Positions 54,493 to 63,455 of a DNA stretch of 64,000 nucleotides are shown piece by piece (position 1 is the stretch's first letter; each line of letters begins with the position of its first letter). The notes beneath the pieces were generated by a model. The model did not search any database, had not been told where the DNA came from, and saw only the letters and a list, made by a program, of their open reading frames with translations. The position numbers and the translations under genes are program-made. The DNA comes from Skermanella pratensis (lineage in GTDB: Bacteria > Pseudomonadota > Alphaproteobacteria > Azospirillales > Azospirillaceae): positions 3,712,501 through 3,776,500 of the forward strand of contig NZ_CP030265.1 of the NCBI RefSeq assembly GCF_008843145.1, read 5' to 3'.

Positions 54493-55118
54493 CGACCCCG
54501 CCTGCCGACAGAAAATTCCCGCGGTCCGCCGGTCCGGATCGACGGAAGAGATTGGGGCATTGCATCCTGGCGGCGGCCTTGCTGCTGTCCGCCATCGGGC
54601 CGGCATCGGCGCAGACCGCCGCCGATACCCCCCGGACGGGGGCCGCCGACTGGGTCATCAGCGAAACCGCCTCCCCCGTGGACTACAGCCGGCAGGTCAG
54701 CGCCACCCTGCTTTCCGCGGAATCCTCCGGAGGGCGCGAGATGTCTTTCGCCATGCATTGCAGGCAGGGGAAGACCGAGCTGCTGCTCGGAGTCCCCGAT
54801 TTCGCACGCTATCCCGCGGGCACCGCCCTGGTGCTGGAATTCCTGGCGCTGAACCAGGAGGCGGTCCGGGACCAAACGGTGGAGCGCCGCTGGGTCCAGC
54901 ATCGCGGCCAGGAGCGGCGATGGAACGAACTGGGCGGAACCACGGACGTGTCGCTGCGCGGCGAAGCCGTCACATTCCTCAAGCAGCTGCCGGACGGAGG
55001 CCGGCTGTTCGTGCGGGCGAAGGACAGGCAGGGCATCCTGCATGAAGCCGAATTCGATCTCGCGGGGTTCGGTGCCGTCCGCGAAAAATTCGCCGCCGCC
55101 TGCGGCTGGCCCGCCTGA
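54489..55118 (+). CDS. Secreted protein of unknown function, coupled to TAXI gene
   Basis: A 209-residue protein with a basic leader and a signal peptide (LGHCILAAALLLSAIGPASA, then Q). The mature protein starts with ADWVISETASPVDYSRQVSA and contains MSFAMHCRQGKTELLLGVPD, a beta-rich layout like that of VasI-type or related short exported proteins in which W-x-C-x-G-T patterns recur. It has two mature cysteines (HCRQ, AACGWP), perhaps one disulfide. The overlap with the TAXI gene by ATGA shows coupled translation. A cap-like role on the TAXI or trypsin-like protein is guesswork. Confidence 0.75.
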   Translation: MTTPPADRKFPRSAGPDRRKRLGHCILAAALLLSAIGPASAQTAADTPRTGAADWVISETASPVDYSRQVSATLLSAESSGGREMSFAMHCRQGKTELLLGVPDFARYPAGTALVLEFLALNQEAVRDQTVERRWVQHRGQERRWNELGGTTDVSLRGEAVTFLKQLPDGGRLFVRAKDRQGILHEAEFDLAGFGAVREKFAAACGWPA

Positions 55119-55209
55119 TTGTCCCTTCTCCCTGTTCGAAGGACCGACCGGACCTTATCTACCGGTGTGGACCACGTTCATACAGGGTTCTCTCGAAGGA
55201 GGCTTTCCG

Positions 55210-56190
55210 ATGCCATCATCCGATGACTGGCAGATCCCCCCCGAATTCCAGCCGGATCCCGGTGCGGTAGCCTTTGATTTGGATCGCGTCCTGTCATCGG
55301 TGGTGTCCCTGCGGGCAAGTGTTCCCGCCGATGCCTTCACCGCCGAAACCTTGGGGACGCAGCGGGCGGGCCAGGGTGCCGTGATCCGCGAGGACGGCCT
55401 GGTGCTGACCATCGGCTACCTGATCGCCGAGGCCGAGGAGATATGGCTCACGACCAATGGCGGCCGCGCCGTCAAGGGACATGTCCTTGCCTACGACTAC
55501 GACAGCGGTTTCGGCATCGTCCAGGCGCTGTCGCCGCTGGGCGTGCCGGCTCTGTCCCTGGGGAACTCCCGCCTTGCGACGGTCGGCGAGCATGTGGTGG
55601 TCGGCGGGGCCGGCGGCCGGGTTCACTCCCTGGAGGCGCGGGTGGCGGCGCGGCAGGAGTTCGCCGGTTACTGGGAATACCTGCTCGACGACGCCATCTT
55701 CACGGTACCCGCGCACCCGAACTGGGGCGGCACGGCGCTTCTCGGAGCGCAGGGCGAACTGCTCGGCATCGGGTCTCTCCAGTTGCAGTCCCGTGACCCC
55801 GGCGGGCGCCTCGTTCCGCTCAACATGAGCGTGCCGATCGACCTGCTGAAGCCGATCTTGGACGATCTTCTGAGGCTCGGCCGCTCCAGCGGACCCTCCC
55901 GGCCCTGGCTCGGGCTCTACGCCACCGAGGACGAGCGCGACCGCGTCGTCCTGGCCGGACTGGCGGGCGACGGCCCGGCGCGGCGGGCGGAGCTTCGCGC
56001 CGGCGACATCATGTGCGCCATCGCGGGCAAGCCGATCCAGTCGCTCGCCGGGTTCTACCGGTCCCTGTGGTCGCTCGGCCCCGCGGGAATCGACGTGCCT
56101 CTCACCGTGGAGCGCGAAGGCGACGTGTTCGATCTCCGCGTCGGCTCCGCCGACCGCAGCCGCTTCCTGAAGCCCAATCGGCTGCATTGA
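55210..56190 (+). CDS. HtrA/trypsin-fold protein without catalytic triad, with PDZ domain
   Basis: A 326-residue protein aligned with HtrA-type proteases. In the catalytic positions TNNHV becomes TIGYL (His to Tyr70), DPxSDIA becomes DYDSGFG (Asp to Gly100), and GNSGG becomes PNWGG (Ser to Trp172), so all three catalytic residues are missing. The C-terminal PDZ-like region (about 225-315) has ARRAELRAGDIMCAIAGKPI. It should bind peptides, not cut them. There is no signal peptide, so it is probably cytoplasmic. AAGGAGG precedes ATG 55210. It follows the secreted gene by 91 bases on the same strand. Confidence 0.87.
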   Translation: MPSSDDWQIPPEFQPDPGAVAFDLDRVLSSVVSLRASVPADAFTAETLGTQRAGQGAVIREDGLVLTIGYLIAEAEEIWLTTNGGRAVKGHVLAYDYDSGFGIVQALSPLGVPALSLGNSRLATVGEHVVVGGAGGRVHSLEARVAARQEFAGYWEYLLDDAIFTVPAHPNWGGTALLGAQGELLGIGSLQLQSRDPGGRLVPLNMSVPIDLLKPILDDLLRLGRSSGPSRPWLGLYATEDERDRVVLAGLAGDGPARRAELRAGDIMCAIAGKPIQSLAGFYRSLWSLGPAGIDVPLTVEREGDVFDLRVGSADRSRFLKPNRLH

Positions 56191-56272
56191 CGGGGGCGAT
56201 GACGGAAAGGCGGCGTAACGGCCGGCCGGTTCAGGTGTTCACATCATACGACTACCCGGATCGGAGCCGCCC

Positions 56273-57028
56273 GTGCGCGTCGCGCTGTTCATCACCTGCT
56301 ACAATGACACCCTGTTCCCGCAGACCGGCATCGCCACCGTCCGCCTGCTGGAGCGGCTGGGCCATACCGTCGAGTTCCCGGAGGATCAGACCTGCTGCGG
56401 TCAGATGCACTCCAACACGGGCTATGGCGACGAGGCCATCCCGCTGATCAGGCGTTTCGTCAAGTCGTTCCGGGATGCCGAGGTGATCGTCTCGCCCTCG
56501 TCGTCCTGCGTTTCGAACATCCGCACCGCCTGGCTCCGCACCCTGGCCGACACCGGCGACGAGGCTTTGAAGCGCGATGTGGCCGAGCTGGTGCCGCGGG
56601 TGTTCGAGCTGTCGCAGTTCCTGGTCGAGCGGCTCGGGATCGACGACGTCGGGGCCTATTATCCCCGCCGCGTCACCTACCACCCGACCTGCAACTCGCT
56701 GCGCGCCCTGAAAGTCGGGGAAGCGCCGATGAGGCTGCTCGCCAAGGTGCGCGGCCTCGACCTCGTGGAGCTGCCGGACGCGCTGGAATGCTGCGGCTTC
56801 GGCGGCACCTTCGCGGTCAAGAACGAGGACACCTCGGTCGCCATGCTGTCGGACAAGATGCGGTCGGTGCTGGGCACCCGGGCGGAGATCTGCACCGCCC
56901 TGGACAGTTCGTGCCTGATGCATATCGGCGGCGGGCTGCACCGGCTGCGCAGCGGCGTGCGGACCGTCCATCTGGCGGAAATCCTGGCTTCAACGGAAAA
57001 GGACTTCATCCATGGCGAGCGCCGCTGA
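56273..57028 (+). CDS. lutA: Lactate utilization protein LutA (CCG-domain Fe-S protein)
   Basis: A 251-residue LutA/LldE protein. It has two cysteine-rich CCG motifs: DQTCCGQMHSNTGYGDEA and ECCGFGGTFAVKNEDTS, and conserved ALDSSCLMHIGGGL. It forms, with LutB and LutC, an L-lactate dehydrogenase complex feeding the quinone pool. The start is GTG 56273 with GGAG about 7 bases upstream. It overlaps lutB by 17 bases, so the operon is lutA-lutB-lutC on the plus strand. A lactate permease gene is not visible. Confidence 0.95.
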   Translation: MRVALFITCYNDTLFPQTGIATVRLLERLGHTVEFPEDQTCCGQMHSNTGYGDEAIPLIRRFVKSFRDAEVIVSPSSSCVSNIRTAWLRTLADTGDEALKRDVAELVPRVFELSQFLVERLGIDDVGAYYPRRVTYHPTCNSLRALKVGEAPMRLLAKVRGLDLVELPDALECCGFGGTFAVKNEDTSVAMLSDKMRSVLGTRAEICTALDSSCLMHIGGGLHRLRSGVRTVHLAEILASTEKDFIHGERR

Positions 57029-58412
57029 GCCGCACACCTTCCCGCAGCTGGCGAAGCGCGCGGTCGCCGACACCCAGCTCCGGCGCAACATCGGCAACGC
57101 CACCCAGACGATCCGCACCAAGCGCGCCGCCGTGGTCGCCGAAGTGCAGGACTGGGAGGAGCTGCGCGAGGCCGGCCGCTCCCTGAAGGAGCACACGCTG
57201 CGCAACCTGGACCGTTACCTGGTCCAGCTGGAGGAGGCGGTGACCAAGGCCGGCGGGCAGGTCCACTGGGCGCGCGACGGTGCCGAGGCCACGCGCATCG
57301 TCACCGAGATCGCCAACCGCCACTCCGTCAAGGAGGTGATCAAGGTCAAGTCGATCACGACCGAGGAGATCAAGCTGAACGAGGCGCTGGAGGCGGCCGG
57401 CATCCGGCCGTTCGAGACCGACCTTGCCGAGCTGATCATCCAGCTGGGCGACGACGTCTCCTCCCATATCCTGGTGCCCGCGATCCACCGCAACCGGGCG
57501 GAAATCCGCGAACTGTTCATGCGGAAACTGGGACTGGCCGAGCTGTCGGACCGCCCGTCCGACCTGACCGCCGCGGCGCGCACATATCTGCGCGAGAAGT
57601 TCCTGACCGTGCCCATGGCGGTCAGCGGAGCCAATTTCGGCATCTGCGACACGGGCACGATCTGCGTCGTGGAGTCGGAGGGGAACGGGCGCATGTGCCT
57701 GACGCTGCCCAAGGTCCTGGTCAGCGTGATGGGGATCGAGAAGCTGGTCCCGACCTGGGAGGACATGGAAGTCTTCCTCCAGCTCCTGCCGCGCTCCTCC
57801 ACCGGCGAGCGGATGAACCCCTACAACTCGCTGTGGACCGGTGTCACGCCGGGGGATGGCCCGCAGGAATTCCACCTCGTGCTGCTCGACAACCGCCGCA
57901 CCGACGTGCTGGCCGACAGGACCGGGCGGCAGACGCTCAACTGCATCCGGTGCAGCGCGTGCCTGAACGTCTGCCCCGTCTATGCCCGGACGGGCGGCCA
58001 TGCCTATCATTCCGAGTACCAGGGGCCGATCGGCGCGATCCTGACGCCCCAGCTCCACGGGATGGACGAGGCGGCCTCGCTCCCCTTCGCCTCGACGCTG
58101 TGCGGCGCCTGCTACGAGGTCTGCCCGGTCAAGATCAACATCCCCGAGGTGCTGGTGCATCTGCGCACCCGCGCGGTCGCCCGAAGCGGATTCAACATGG
58201 AGAAGCTGGCCATGGGGGCCGCGATCCGGATGTTCGACAATCCCGGCCTGCTGGAGACGGCGCAGAAGATCGCGCGGGTGGCGCAGCGGCCGTTCGTCAG
58301 CGACGGCTACATCACGGGCGGGCTGGGTCCGGTGCGCCAGTGGACCAGGGCCCGCGACCTGCCCGCCATCCCCGGCCAGAGTTTCCGCGACTGGTGGAGG
58401 ACACGCCGGTGA
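57012..58412 (+). CDS. lutB: Lactate utilization protein LutB (Fe-S)
   Basis: A 466-residue LutB/LldF protein, the iron-sulfur electron transfer subunit. It has the N-terminal LUD-like domain (ITTEEIKLNEALEAAGIRPF, FGICDTGTICVVESEGNGRM), then two 4Fe-4S motifs: NCIRCSACLNVCPVYARTGG and TLCGACYEVCPVKINIPEVL. The C-terminal region, GLGPVRQWTRARDLPAIPGQ, is typical. It overlaps lutA by 17 bases and lutC by GTGA. The residue length (about 470) is normal. Confidence 0.96.
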   Translation: MASAAEPHTFPQLAKRAVADTQLRRNIGNATQTIRTKRAAVVAEVQDWEELREAGRSLKEHTLRNLDRYLVQLEEAVTKAGGQVHWARDGAEATRIVTEIANRHSVKEVIKVKSITTEEIKLNEALEAAGIRPFETDLAELIIQLGDDVSSHILVPAIHRNRAEIRELFMRKLGLAELSDRPSDLTAAARTYLREKFLTVPMAVSGANFGICDTGTICVVESEGNGRMCLTLPKVLVSVMGIEKLVPTWEDMEVFLQLLPRSSTGERMNPYNSLWTGVTPGDGPQEFHLVLLDNRRTDVLADRTGRQTLNCIRCSACLNVCPVYARTGGHAYHSEYQGPIGAILTPQLHGMDEAASLPFASTLCGACYEVCPVKINIPEVLVHLRTRAVARSGFNMEKLAMGAAIRMFDNPGLLETAQKIARVAQRPFVSDGYITGGLGPVRQWTRARDLPAIPGQSFRDWWRTRR

Positions 58413-59023
58413 GCGCCGCGCGCGAGGAGATCCTGGGCCGCATCAGGGGAGCCCTGGCCGGCGATCCCGCCGGGGAGGTCGCGGTCGCCCGCGGCTACCG
58501 GAAGACCTCCGACCTGTCGGGCGCCGCCCTGGCCGACCGCTTCGCCGAGCGGGCCGAGGCCTACAAGGCGACCGTGCGGCGGGTCGATGCCGCCGGGGCA
58601 ACGGAGGCGATCCGGCGGCTTCAGGGGCGTTTCGTCGTGCCGTCCGATCTGGCGGAGTCCTGGCTGCCGGCCGATTTCGTGCGGGATGATGGAAACCTGA
58701 GCCACCGCGAGCTGGACGCCGTCGTCGGCGTGGTCACCGGCTGTGCCATCGCCATCGCCGAGACAGGGACCATCGTGCTGGATGCCGGGGCGGAACAGGG
58801 GCGCCGGGCGATCACCCTGCTGCCCGATTTCCATGTCTGCATCGTTCCGGTCGAACGGATCGTCGGGTCGGTGCCCGAAGCCATCGGGGCGCTGCGCGGC
58901 TCCCTGCCCCGCCCCTTGACCTTCATGTCGGGACCGTCGGCGACCTCGGACATCGAACTGAACCGGGTCGAAGGCGTCCACGGTCCGCGCCGGCTGGAGA
59001 TCCTGATCGTCGGAGAAGCCTGA
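58409..59023 (+). CDS. lutC: Lactate utilization protein LutC
   Basis: A 204-residue LUD-domain protein, third part of the lactate oxidation complex. It has FVVPSDLAESWLPADF, VTGCAIAIAETGTIVLDAG and RRAITLLPDFHVCIVPVERI, then MSGPSATSDIELNRVEGVHG, which is a conserved end for LutC. The start is GTG 58409, overlapping the lutB stop. It ends the operon; convergent with the cyclase gene 57 bases on. Confidence 0.95.
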   Translation: MSAAREEILGRIRGALAGDPAGEVAVARGYRKTSDLSGAALADRFAERAEAYKATVRRVDAAGATEAIRRLQGRFVVPSDLAESWLPADFVRDDGNLSHRELDAVVGVVTGCAIAIAETGTIVLDAGAEQGRRAITLLPDFHVCIVPVERIVGSVPEAIGALRGSLPRPLTFMSGPSATSDIELNRVEGVHGPRRLEILIVGEA

Positions 59024-59080
59024 CGGTCCGGCACGCCGGTTCTGATGAGTCGGTTGTCGGCCGGAGCCGGGCTGACGGGG

Positions 59081-60538
59081 TCAGCTACCTGTTGTCTGGC
59101 GCCGCTCGCCTCCCGCCACCCGGAAGACCGGCATCTCCAGGTTGACGCCCTTCAACTGGGCCATTCGGCGTTCGACGGCGAAGGGTTCCAGCAGTTCCCC
59201 GACGCCGGGATAGTCATGGACGTCCCCGGTCAGGTAAATCTCCTCTGCCTGGGCAAGGCTCTGCACCCGCGCCGCGATGTTCACCGCCTGGCCGAAGTAA
59301 TCGAGCTGGTTGTTCGACGTGACCGCGATCGACGCCCCCTTGTGCAGCCCGATCTTGAGGATCAGCGGCCGGTCGATATGGTCGCGGTTGAACCTGTCCA
59401 TCTCGTCGAGCATGGCGACCGCGGCGCTGACCGCATCGCGCGGGTTCAGGAAGGCCGCCATGACGGCATCGCCGATGGTCTTGATCACGGTGCCGCCGTT
59501 GGCGACGGACACGTCCTGAATCCGGTCGAAATGCTGCTGCACCAGGGAAAAGGCGCTGAGGTCGCCGATCCTGTCGTACAGGGCCGTGGAACTCTTCAGG
59601 TCGGTGAACAGCAGGGTTATGTCCTTGACGCCGATCCCCTCTGTCGCCCGGATCAGTTCGGACCTGAACAGGGTGCGGAAGGTCTGCGTGGTCAGCAGCC
59701 GCTTGCCGGTGAGGAACGGCCTGAACCGGATATCCGGGTGGGAAAATCCCGGCGAAGTCAGGGTAAGGCCGAACAGGCGGCGCCGAGCCGAGGCGTTCCG
59801 GATCTCCAGCACGATCCTGCCGGGAGCTATCCGGCCCGATGCCGGCGCGCACGATCTGTCCTGATAGTTCAGGGTGAGCGGTCGCGGCGCGGGCGGCGCG
59901 TCCTTGGCGACGGTGAATTCGAAGCCGTCGTCGGCATCGAAGTCCCACCCCAGCAGGGTTCCCTCCTGCACGTCGATCTCGATCCGCTCGACCGCGTGCG
60001 GCGGTATGAAACGAACCTCCGGGGTCGCATCGGCGAAGTGGGCGATCCAGGGTTCCCCGTCCGGCGTCACGCCGTCGAGCGTGACGCGGCATTCGAAGCA
60101 GTAATCCCGTGCCGGCAGGCGGTCCGGATCATGGAACCTGATCCGGCGGACATTGGCGCAGACCGTGAAGGTGACGGTGATGTAGTCGTCCAGGACAGCT
60201 TCGTAATCGGTACGGCACAGGGCGCAGCGATAGTGTTTTTCGAGCGTGCGCAGGCTGCCGAAGCTCTCGACGATGCAGGCGCACATCGGGCAGACCAGGA
60301 GCCAGTCCATCTCGAACAGGCCGAGCGAGGACGCGTGAAGGAACAGGTCGATGGCTTCCCGCTCGGCGATGCCCCGTTCGGCGCCGAACGCCAGCGGGTT
60401 GATCCGGTAGAGGTCCCGGTCGTCCGCCGTCCGCAGGAATCCTTCGAGCTTCGACATGACCCGCGGGCTCCAGGCCCGCACCGTTTCAAGCGTTGCGAGG
60501 CGCTTGTCCAGTTCCGCCTCGTCGATCCCCGTCTTCAT
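59081..60538 (-). CDS. Adenylate/guanylate cyclase with DUF5939-like N-terminus
   Basis: A 485-residue class III nucleotide cyclase. The catalytic domain (about 295-470) has the metal-binding LLFTDLKSSTALYDRIGDLS, GGTVIKTIGDAVMAAFLNP and YFGQAVNIAARVQSLA. Before it come a DUF5939-like region, including a zinc ribbon-like unit (CPMCACIVESF then RCALC, about residues 82-108), and a beta domain. It presumably makes cAMP. There is no receiver or membrane segment, so the signal is cytoplasmic. I start it at ATG 60538 (GGGGGGAAACA upstream). It is convergent with lutC. Confidence 0.92.
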   Translation of the reverse strand: MKTGIDEAELDKRLATLETVRAWSPRVMSKLEGFLRTADDRDLYRINPLAFGAERGIAEREAIDLFLHASSLGLFEMDWLLVCPMCACIVESFGSLRTLEKHYRCALCRTDYEAVLDDYITVTFTVCANVRRIRFHDPDRLPARDYCFECRVTLDGVTPDGEPWIAHFADATPEVRFIPPHAVERIEIDVQEGTLLGWDFDADDGFEFTVAKDAPPAPRPLTLNYQDRSCAPASGRIAPGRIVLEIRNASARRRLFGLTLTSPGFSHPDIRFRPFLTGKRLLTTQTFRTLFRSELIRATEGIGVKDITLLFTDLKSSTALYDRIGDLSAFSLVQQHFDRIQDVSVANGGTVIKTIGDAVMAAFLNPRDAVSAAVAMLDEMDRFNRDHIDRPLILKIGLHKGASIAVTSNNQLDYFGQAVNIAARVQSLAQAEEIYLTGDVHDYPGVGELLEPFAVERRMAQLKGVNLEMPVFRVAGGERRQTTGS

Positions 60539-60690
60539 TGTTTCCCCCCTCGTTCGAACGATCGCCACCGAGGACTCTCTGCTTCCGCAAAGAACAAAAC
60601 ATGAACTTCATTCTACAGCACTGGTCCCGATGCACCAGTGCTCATTAGGGGCGGTGACCGGATCGGCTACCCCGGGATCGCGGATCATGA

Positions 60691-61224
60691 TCAGGTGCCG
60701 GCCGGCGGCGCCTCCTTCATTCTCTGCTTCGCCTGGCGGTACTGTTCCTTGAACGCCGCCTTCAGGGCCTGCTTGCTTATCCGGCCGTCCTGCTTGAAAT
60801 AGGCCTCGGCCGTGTGGCCCACCGCATAGGTCACGGCCCCGCACAGAACCGCGTCCGCCGCCATGGCCGGGATCGTCCCCAGGCCGGTGAGCTTGAGGGC
60901 GTCGTTGACGAACTTGCCGCCCGCGAGCAGCAGGCCGGTCGAAAGCCCCATTCCCCTCAGGATCTGAAACAGCAATCCCTTGGCCTTGGCCTTGTCCCAC
61001 AGATGGCCGTAGGCCCGGCCGATGAACACGATCATCGTCATGTTGATCATCACGAGGGCGACCCAGGAGACGGCGGGCCATGCCCCCCAGAAGGCGGCCT
61101 GCGCGGTCGCGTGGTTGATGATCGCCGCGGCCCGTTCCTCCGGGGTCCGGGTATCGTCGTCGGCTTCCTCGAAGCTCTTGTCGATCTCCTCCGCCTTGGG
61201 TTCGGGCAGTTTCTCCGCGGCCAT
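60691..61224 (-). CDS. DUF697-like membrane protein
   Basis: A 177-residue protein: an acidic N-terminal tail, then about four hydrophobic segments with AAAIINHATAQAAFWGAWPA near residue 32, MIVFIGRAYGHLWDKAKAKG and GLSTGLLLAGGKFVNDALK. The pattern (IINxxA..AAxxG..P..) matches DUF697, membrane-linked domains related to those in GTPase-associated proteins. The start ATG 61224 overlaps the preceding gene stop (TGATG), with GAGGGAG upstream. A basic C-terminal tail, KQALKAAFKEQYRQAKQRMK, follows. Function unknown. Confidence 0.8.
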   Translation of the reverse strand: MAAEKLPEPKAEEIDKSFEEADDDTRTPEERAAAIINHATAQAAFWGAWPAVSWVALVMINMTMIVFIGRAYGHLWDKAKAKGLLFQILRGMGLSTGLLLAGGKFVNDALKLTGLGTIPAMAADAVLCGAVTYAVGHTAEAYFKQDGRISKQALKAAFKEQYRQAKQRMKEAPPAGT

Positions 61225-61514
61225 CACGCTCCCTCGGCTCCCGTGGAGGCCGGTTTGCGGCCGCCTGTCTCGTCGGCCACCTCGCTGATCGCCTCGGCCA
61301 GGGTTTCGAGCACGTCGGCGAGCTGGCCGGGCGGCAGTTCCTCGGCCTCCACCCCGGCGGCCTCCAGCATGCGGACCACTTCGTCGGGGTCGAGGTTACG
61401 GGTCAGAATCTCGAGGTGATCGCCGTCGAGCGATGCCAAGGCATCGCTCACGGCATCGCCGGCAACGCCGAAATGGCCTCGCAGGGTTTCGACCAATTGG
61501 TCGACATCGATCAT
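61224..61514 (-). CDS. Acidic hypothetical protein upstream of the DUF697 gene
   Basis: A 96-residue acidic, helical protein. It begins MIDVDQLVETLRGHFGVAGD, then ALASLDGDHLEILTRNLDPD, and ends with an AISEVADETGGRKPAST tail. It has no cysteine and no membrane segment. The start at ATG 61514 is chosen because AGGAG stands 6 bases before it; an ATG two codons earlier overlaps that ribosome site. Its stop overlaps the DUF697-like gene, so the two form one unit. No family recognised. Confidence 0.72.
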   Translation of the reverse strand: MIDVDQLVETLRGHFGVAGDAVSDALASLDGDHLEILTRNLDPDEVVRMLEAAGVEAEELPPGQLADVLETLAEAISEVADETGGRKPASTGAEGA

Positions 61515-61651
61515 CGCCATCTCCTGCTCATGGTCGGCTGGCCACCCCGGCGCTCCCGAGAAAGGAATTAGGGGCTGTACCAAAGTCGGTTGAAACAACA
61601 TCAGGTTCGACATGTTGGCATGAGGAGAAATCGCAGATTATCCGGTGACCC

Positions 61652-61978
61652 ATGACGGACCTTTTGCAGCCCGCCACGGCGGATGCCCCCTTCGATTGGA
61701 ATTTCCCGGTTCGGCCGGGTTGGGGTAGCGGGACGGACACGCCTTCCCGTCCCGCGGATGACGGATATGCGCGATGCTGGCAGGCGGTCCTGGCGGATCT
61801 GCTGGACCAGGCGCTGACGGTGGACACCTTCATCGAGACGGCCCGGCAGGCGTTCGGCGAGGACTGTACCGTGGTCGCGCCCGGCGAAGGCATCTCGATG
61901 CAGCAATTCGTGCCGCCCCGGCGGATCATCATCACGAACATGGCGAATGACATGGTCACGGGAGCCGCCTGCTATTAG
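61652..61978 (+). CDS. Hypothetical protein
   Basis: A 108-residue soluble protein. It begins MTDLLQPATADAPFDWNFPV and has a helical middle part (LADLLDQALTVDTFIETARQ), then ISMQQFVPPRRIIITNMAND and the C-terminal MVTGAACY. It contains three cysteines, one in the last residues. ACCC ATG has no strong ribosome site. It is convergent with the wrbA gene, 18 bases from its end. I do not recognise the family. Codon use is normal for the window, so it is probably a real gene. Confidence 0.65.
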   Translation: MTDLLQPATADAPFDWNFPVRPGWGSGTDTPSRPADDGYARCWQAVLADLLDQALTVDTFIETARQAFGEDCTVVAPGEGISMQQFVPPRRIIITNMANDMVTGAACY

Positions 61979-61996
61979 CCGGCTGCCGGCCAAAGA

Positions 61997-62677
61997 TCAG
62001 GGCTGGCCGGCGGTCCCGCCGACCTCGTTCGCCGGGGTGTGCATGTCCGGGGCCACGGGACCGCCCTCGGCCGCCGTGCCGGAAAGCCTGGCGGCGATCT
62101 CGGCGACGTGCCGGCCCTGGAAGCGGGCTCCATCCAGCTCGTTCCGGCTGGGCTGACGCGACCCGTCGCCGCCGGCCAGGGTGCTGGCGCCATAGGGCGT
62201 TCCGCCGCTGACCTCGTCCAGCCGCGTCTGTCCGGGGAAGCTGTAGGGCAGTCCCACGATGATCATGCCGTGGTGCATCAGGTTGGTGATGATCGAGAAC
62301 AGGGTGGTTTCCTGCCCGCCATGCTGGGAGGCGGTGCTGGTGAAGGCGCTGCCGACCTTGCCGACCAGCGCCCCCTTGACCCACAGGCCGCCGGTCTGGT
62401 CCCAGAAGTTCGCCATCTGGGACGTGATGCGGCCATAGCGGGTGGGCGTGCCGACGATGATGGCGTCGTATGCGCCGAGCTCGTCCGGGCTGGCAATGGG
62501 CGCTGCCTGGTCCAGCTTCATGTGGGCGGCGCGGGCGACGTCCTCGGGAACGAGTTCCGGCACCCGCTTGACGGCGACCTCCGTGCCCGGCACCGACCGG
62601 GCTCCCTCGGCAATGGCGTTCGCCATCTGCTCGACATGACCATAGCTCGAATAATACAGCACCAGCACTTTCGGCAT
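61997..62677 (-). CDS. wrbA: NAD(P)H:quinone oxidoreductase WrbA
   Basis: A 226-residue flavodoxin-fold quinone reductase. It has [20 protein letters not shown] (FMN phosphate loop), [38 protein letters not shown] and [20 protein letters not shown], all WrbA hallmarks. It reduces quinones by two electrons with NAD(P)H and protects against oxidative stress. Family length is 198-200; here about 26 extra C-terminal residues are present, from [20 protein letters not shown] on. It starts at ATG 62677. The gene stands alone on the minus strand. Confidence 0.95.
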   Translation of the reverse strand: MPKVLVLYYSSYGHVEQMANAIAEGARSVPGTEVAVKRVPELVPEDVARAAHMKLDQAAPIASPDELGAYDAIIVGTPTRYGRITSQMANFWDQTGGLWVKGALVGKVGSAFTSTASQHGGQETTLFSIITNLMHHGMIIVGLPYSFPGQTRLDEVSGGTPYGASTLAGGDGSRQPSRNELDGARFQGRHVAEIAARLSGTAAEGGPVAPDMHTPANEVGGTAGQP

Positions 62678-62915
62678 CGACCAACACCCTCTCGAAGACA
62701 GCGGAACATGTCCGGCGCCGATCGGGGGCGACGCCGGCCTGCCGTGACAACCGCCGCTGTTTCTCTTTGTTCCTGATCGGGCACCGGGATGAAGGCGCCC
62801 CGAAAGGCCGACCTGCCGTCGAGACCATGCCGGACGCGGGTTGTTGAGAAGAACGAGCCTCGCGGGATCTCCTTGGCAGGAACCGATGGGGGAGGAAGCG
62901 ATGGGGGAGGAAACG

Positions 62916-63152
62916 ATGGAACGCAGGTTTGTCTGGCCGGCTGTCTGCTGCGTTGGTCTTGCCCTTGCAGCGATCGGATTGTTCTGGGTCTTCGGCGATC
63001 ATGCGGGGGTAAGCCTGACCGCCGGCTGGGCGGCGGCACTTGCCGTCGCCGCCACGATGGCGCTCGGCATCGGTCTGATGGCGGTCATCTTCTATGGCCG
63101 GCGAAGCCGGCGCGACCAGGCGGTGGACCGGGGGAACCATAGGGACGACTGA
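62916..63152 (+). CDS. Small membrane protein with two transmembrane helices
   Basis: A 78-residue protein: a short basic start ([10 protein letters not shown]), TM1 of about [17 protein letters not shown] (10-26), then TM2 of about [20 protein letters not shown] (38-57), and a charged tail [18 protein letters not shown]. The start ATG 62916 has GGGGGAGG with 5 bases spacing; in-frame ATGs upstream also exist (62886, 62901), the second within another GGAGG repeat. No known family. It is convergent with the small gene at 63191. Confidence 0.68.
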   Translation: MERRFVWPAVCCVGLALAAIGLFWVFGDHAGVSLTAGWAAALAVAATMALGIGLMAVIFYGRRSRRDQAVDRGNHRDD

Positions 63153-63170
63153 CCCGCCTCCGGGCGGGTC
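63151..63170. terminator. 8-bp stem-loop between convergent genes
   Basis: GACCCGCC (63151-63158) pairs with GGCGGGTC (63163-63170) around TCCG, starting at the end of the 62916 gene. ACGAC (63144-63148) and GTCGT can extend the stem with mismatches. No T-run follows; placement between convergent genes suggests a two-way terminator. Confidence 0.5.
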
Positions 63171-63190
63171 CGATCGTCGTCACGTGACCG

Positions 63191-63388
63191 TCAGTAGCGC
63201 CCCGGCGTGCCGCTGCCTCCTCCCATCTGATCTCCGCTCCCGCCATCTTGCCGGGTAGCGCCATAGGCCTTGATCTCGGCGTCGAGCTCCATGCGGCGGC
63301 GCCCCTGCGGGGAATCGTCCGGCGCGTCGCGAAGCTGCTGGAACTCCTGCATGGCCTTCTCGAACTCTTCGGTACTGCTGATCGGCAT
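63191..63388 (-). CDS. Small conserved hypothetical protein
   Basis: A 65-residue protein. MPISSTEEFEKAMQEFQQLR at the N-terminus is a helix; DAPDDSPQGRRRMELDAEIK and a Gly-rich, disordered tail follow (GSGDQMGGGSGTPGRY). A GGAGCGAG ribosome site precedes ATG 63388. Such short EF-E-FxxLRD proteins appear in related bacteria without known role. It lies between the phytanoyl-CoA dioxygenase-like gene and the 62916 gene, read in the same direction as the former. Confidence 0.68.
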   Translation of the reverse strand: MPISSTEEFEKAMQEFQQLRDAPDDSPQGRRRMELDAEIKAYGATRQDGGSGDQMGGGSGTPGRY

Positions 63389-63455
63389 GTCTCGCTCCGG
63401 TTTCGGGTGTCCCTAGCCTCAACAGATATGGTGACGAAACGGCGAGACGATTTTT

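Noticed and set aside
61428-61449. Palindrome GAGCGATGCC-AA-GGCATCGCTC
   Set aside because: It lies inside the coding region of the acidic protein gene; probably chance from repeated Ala-Ser-Asp codons.
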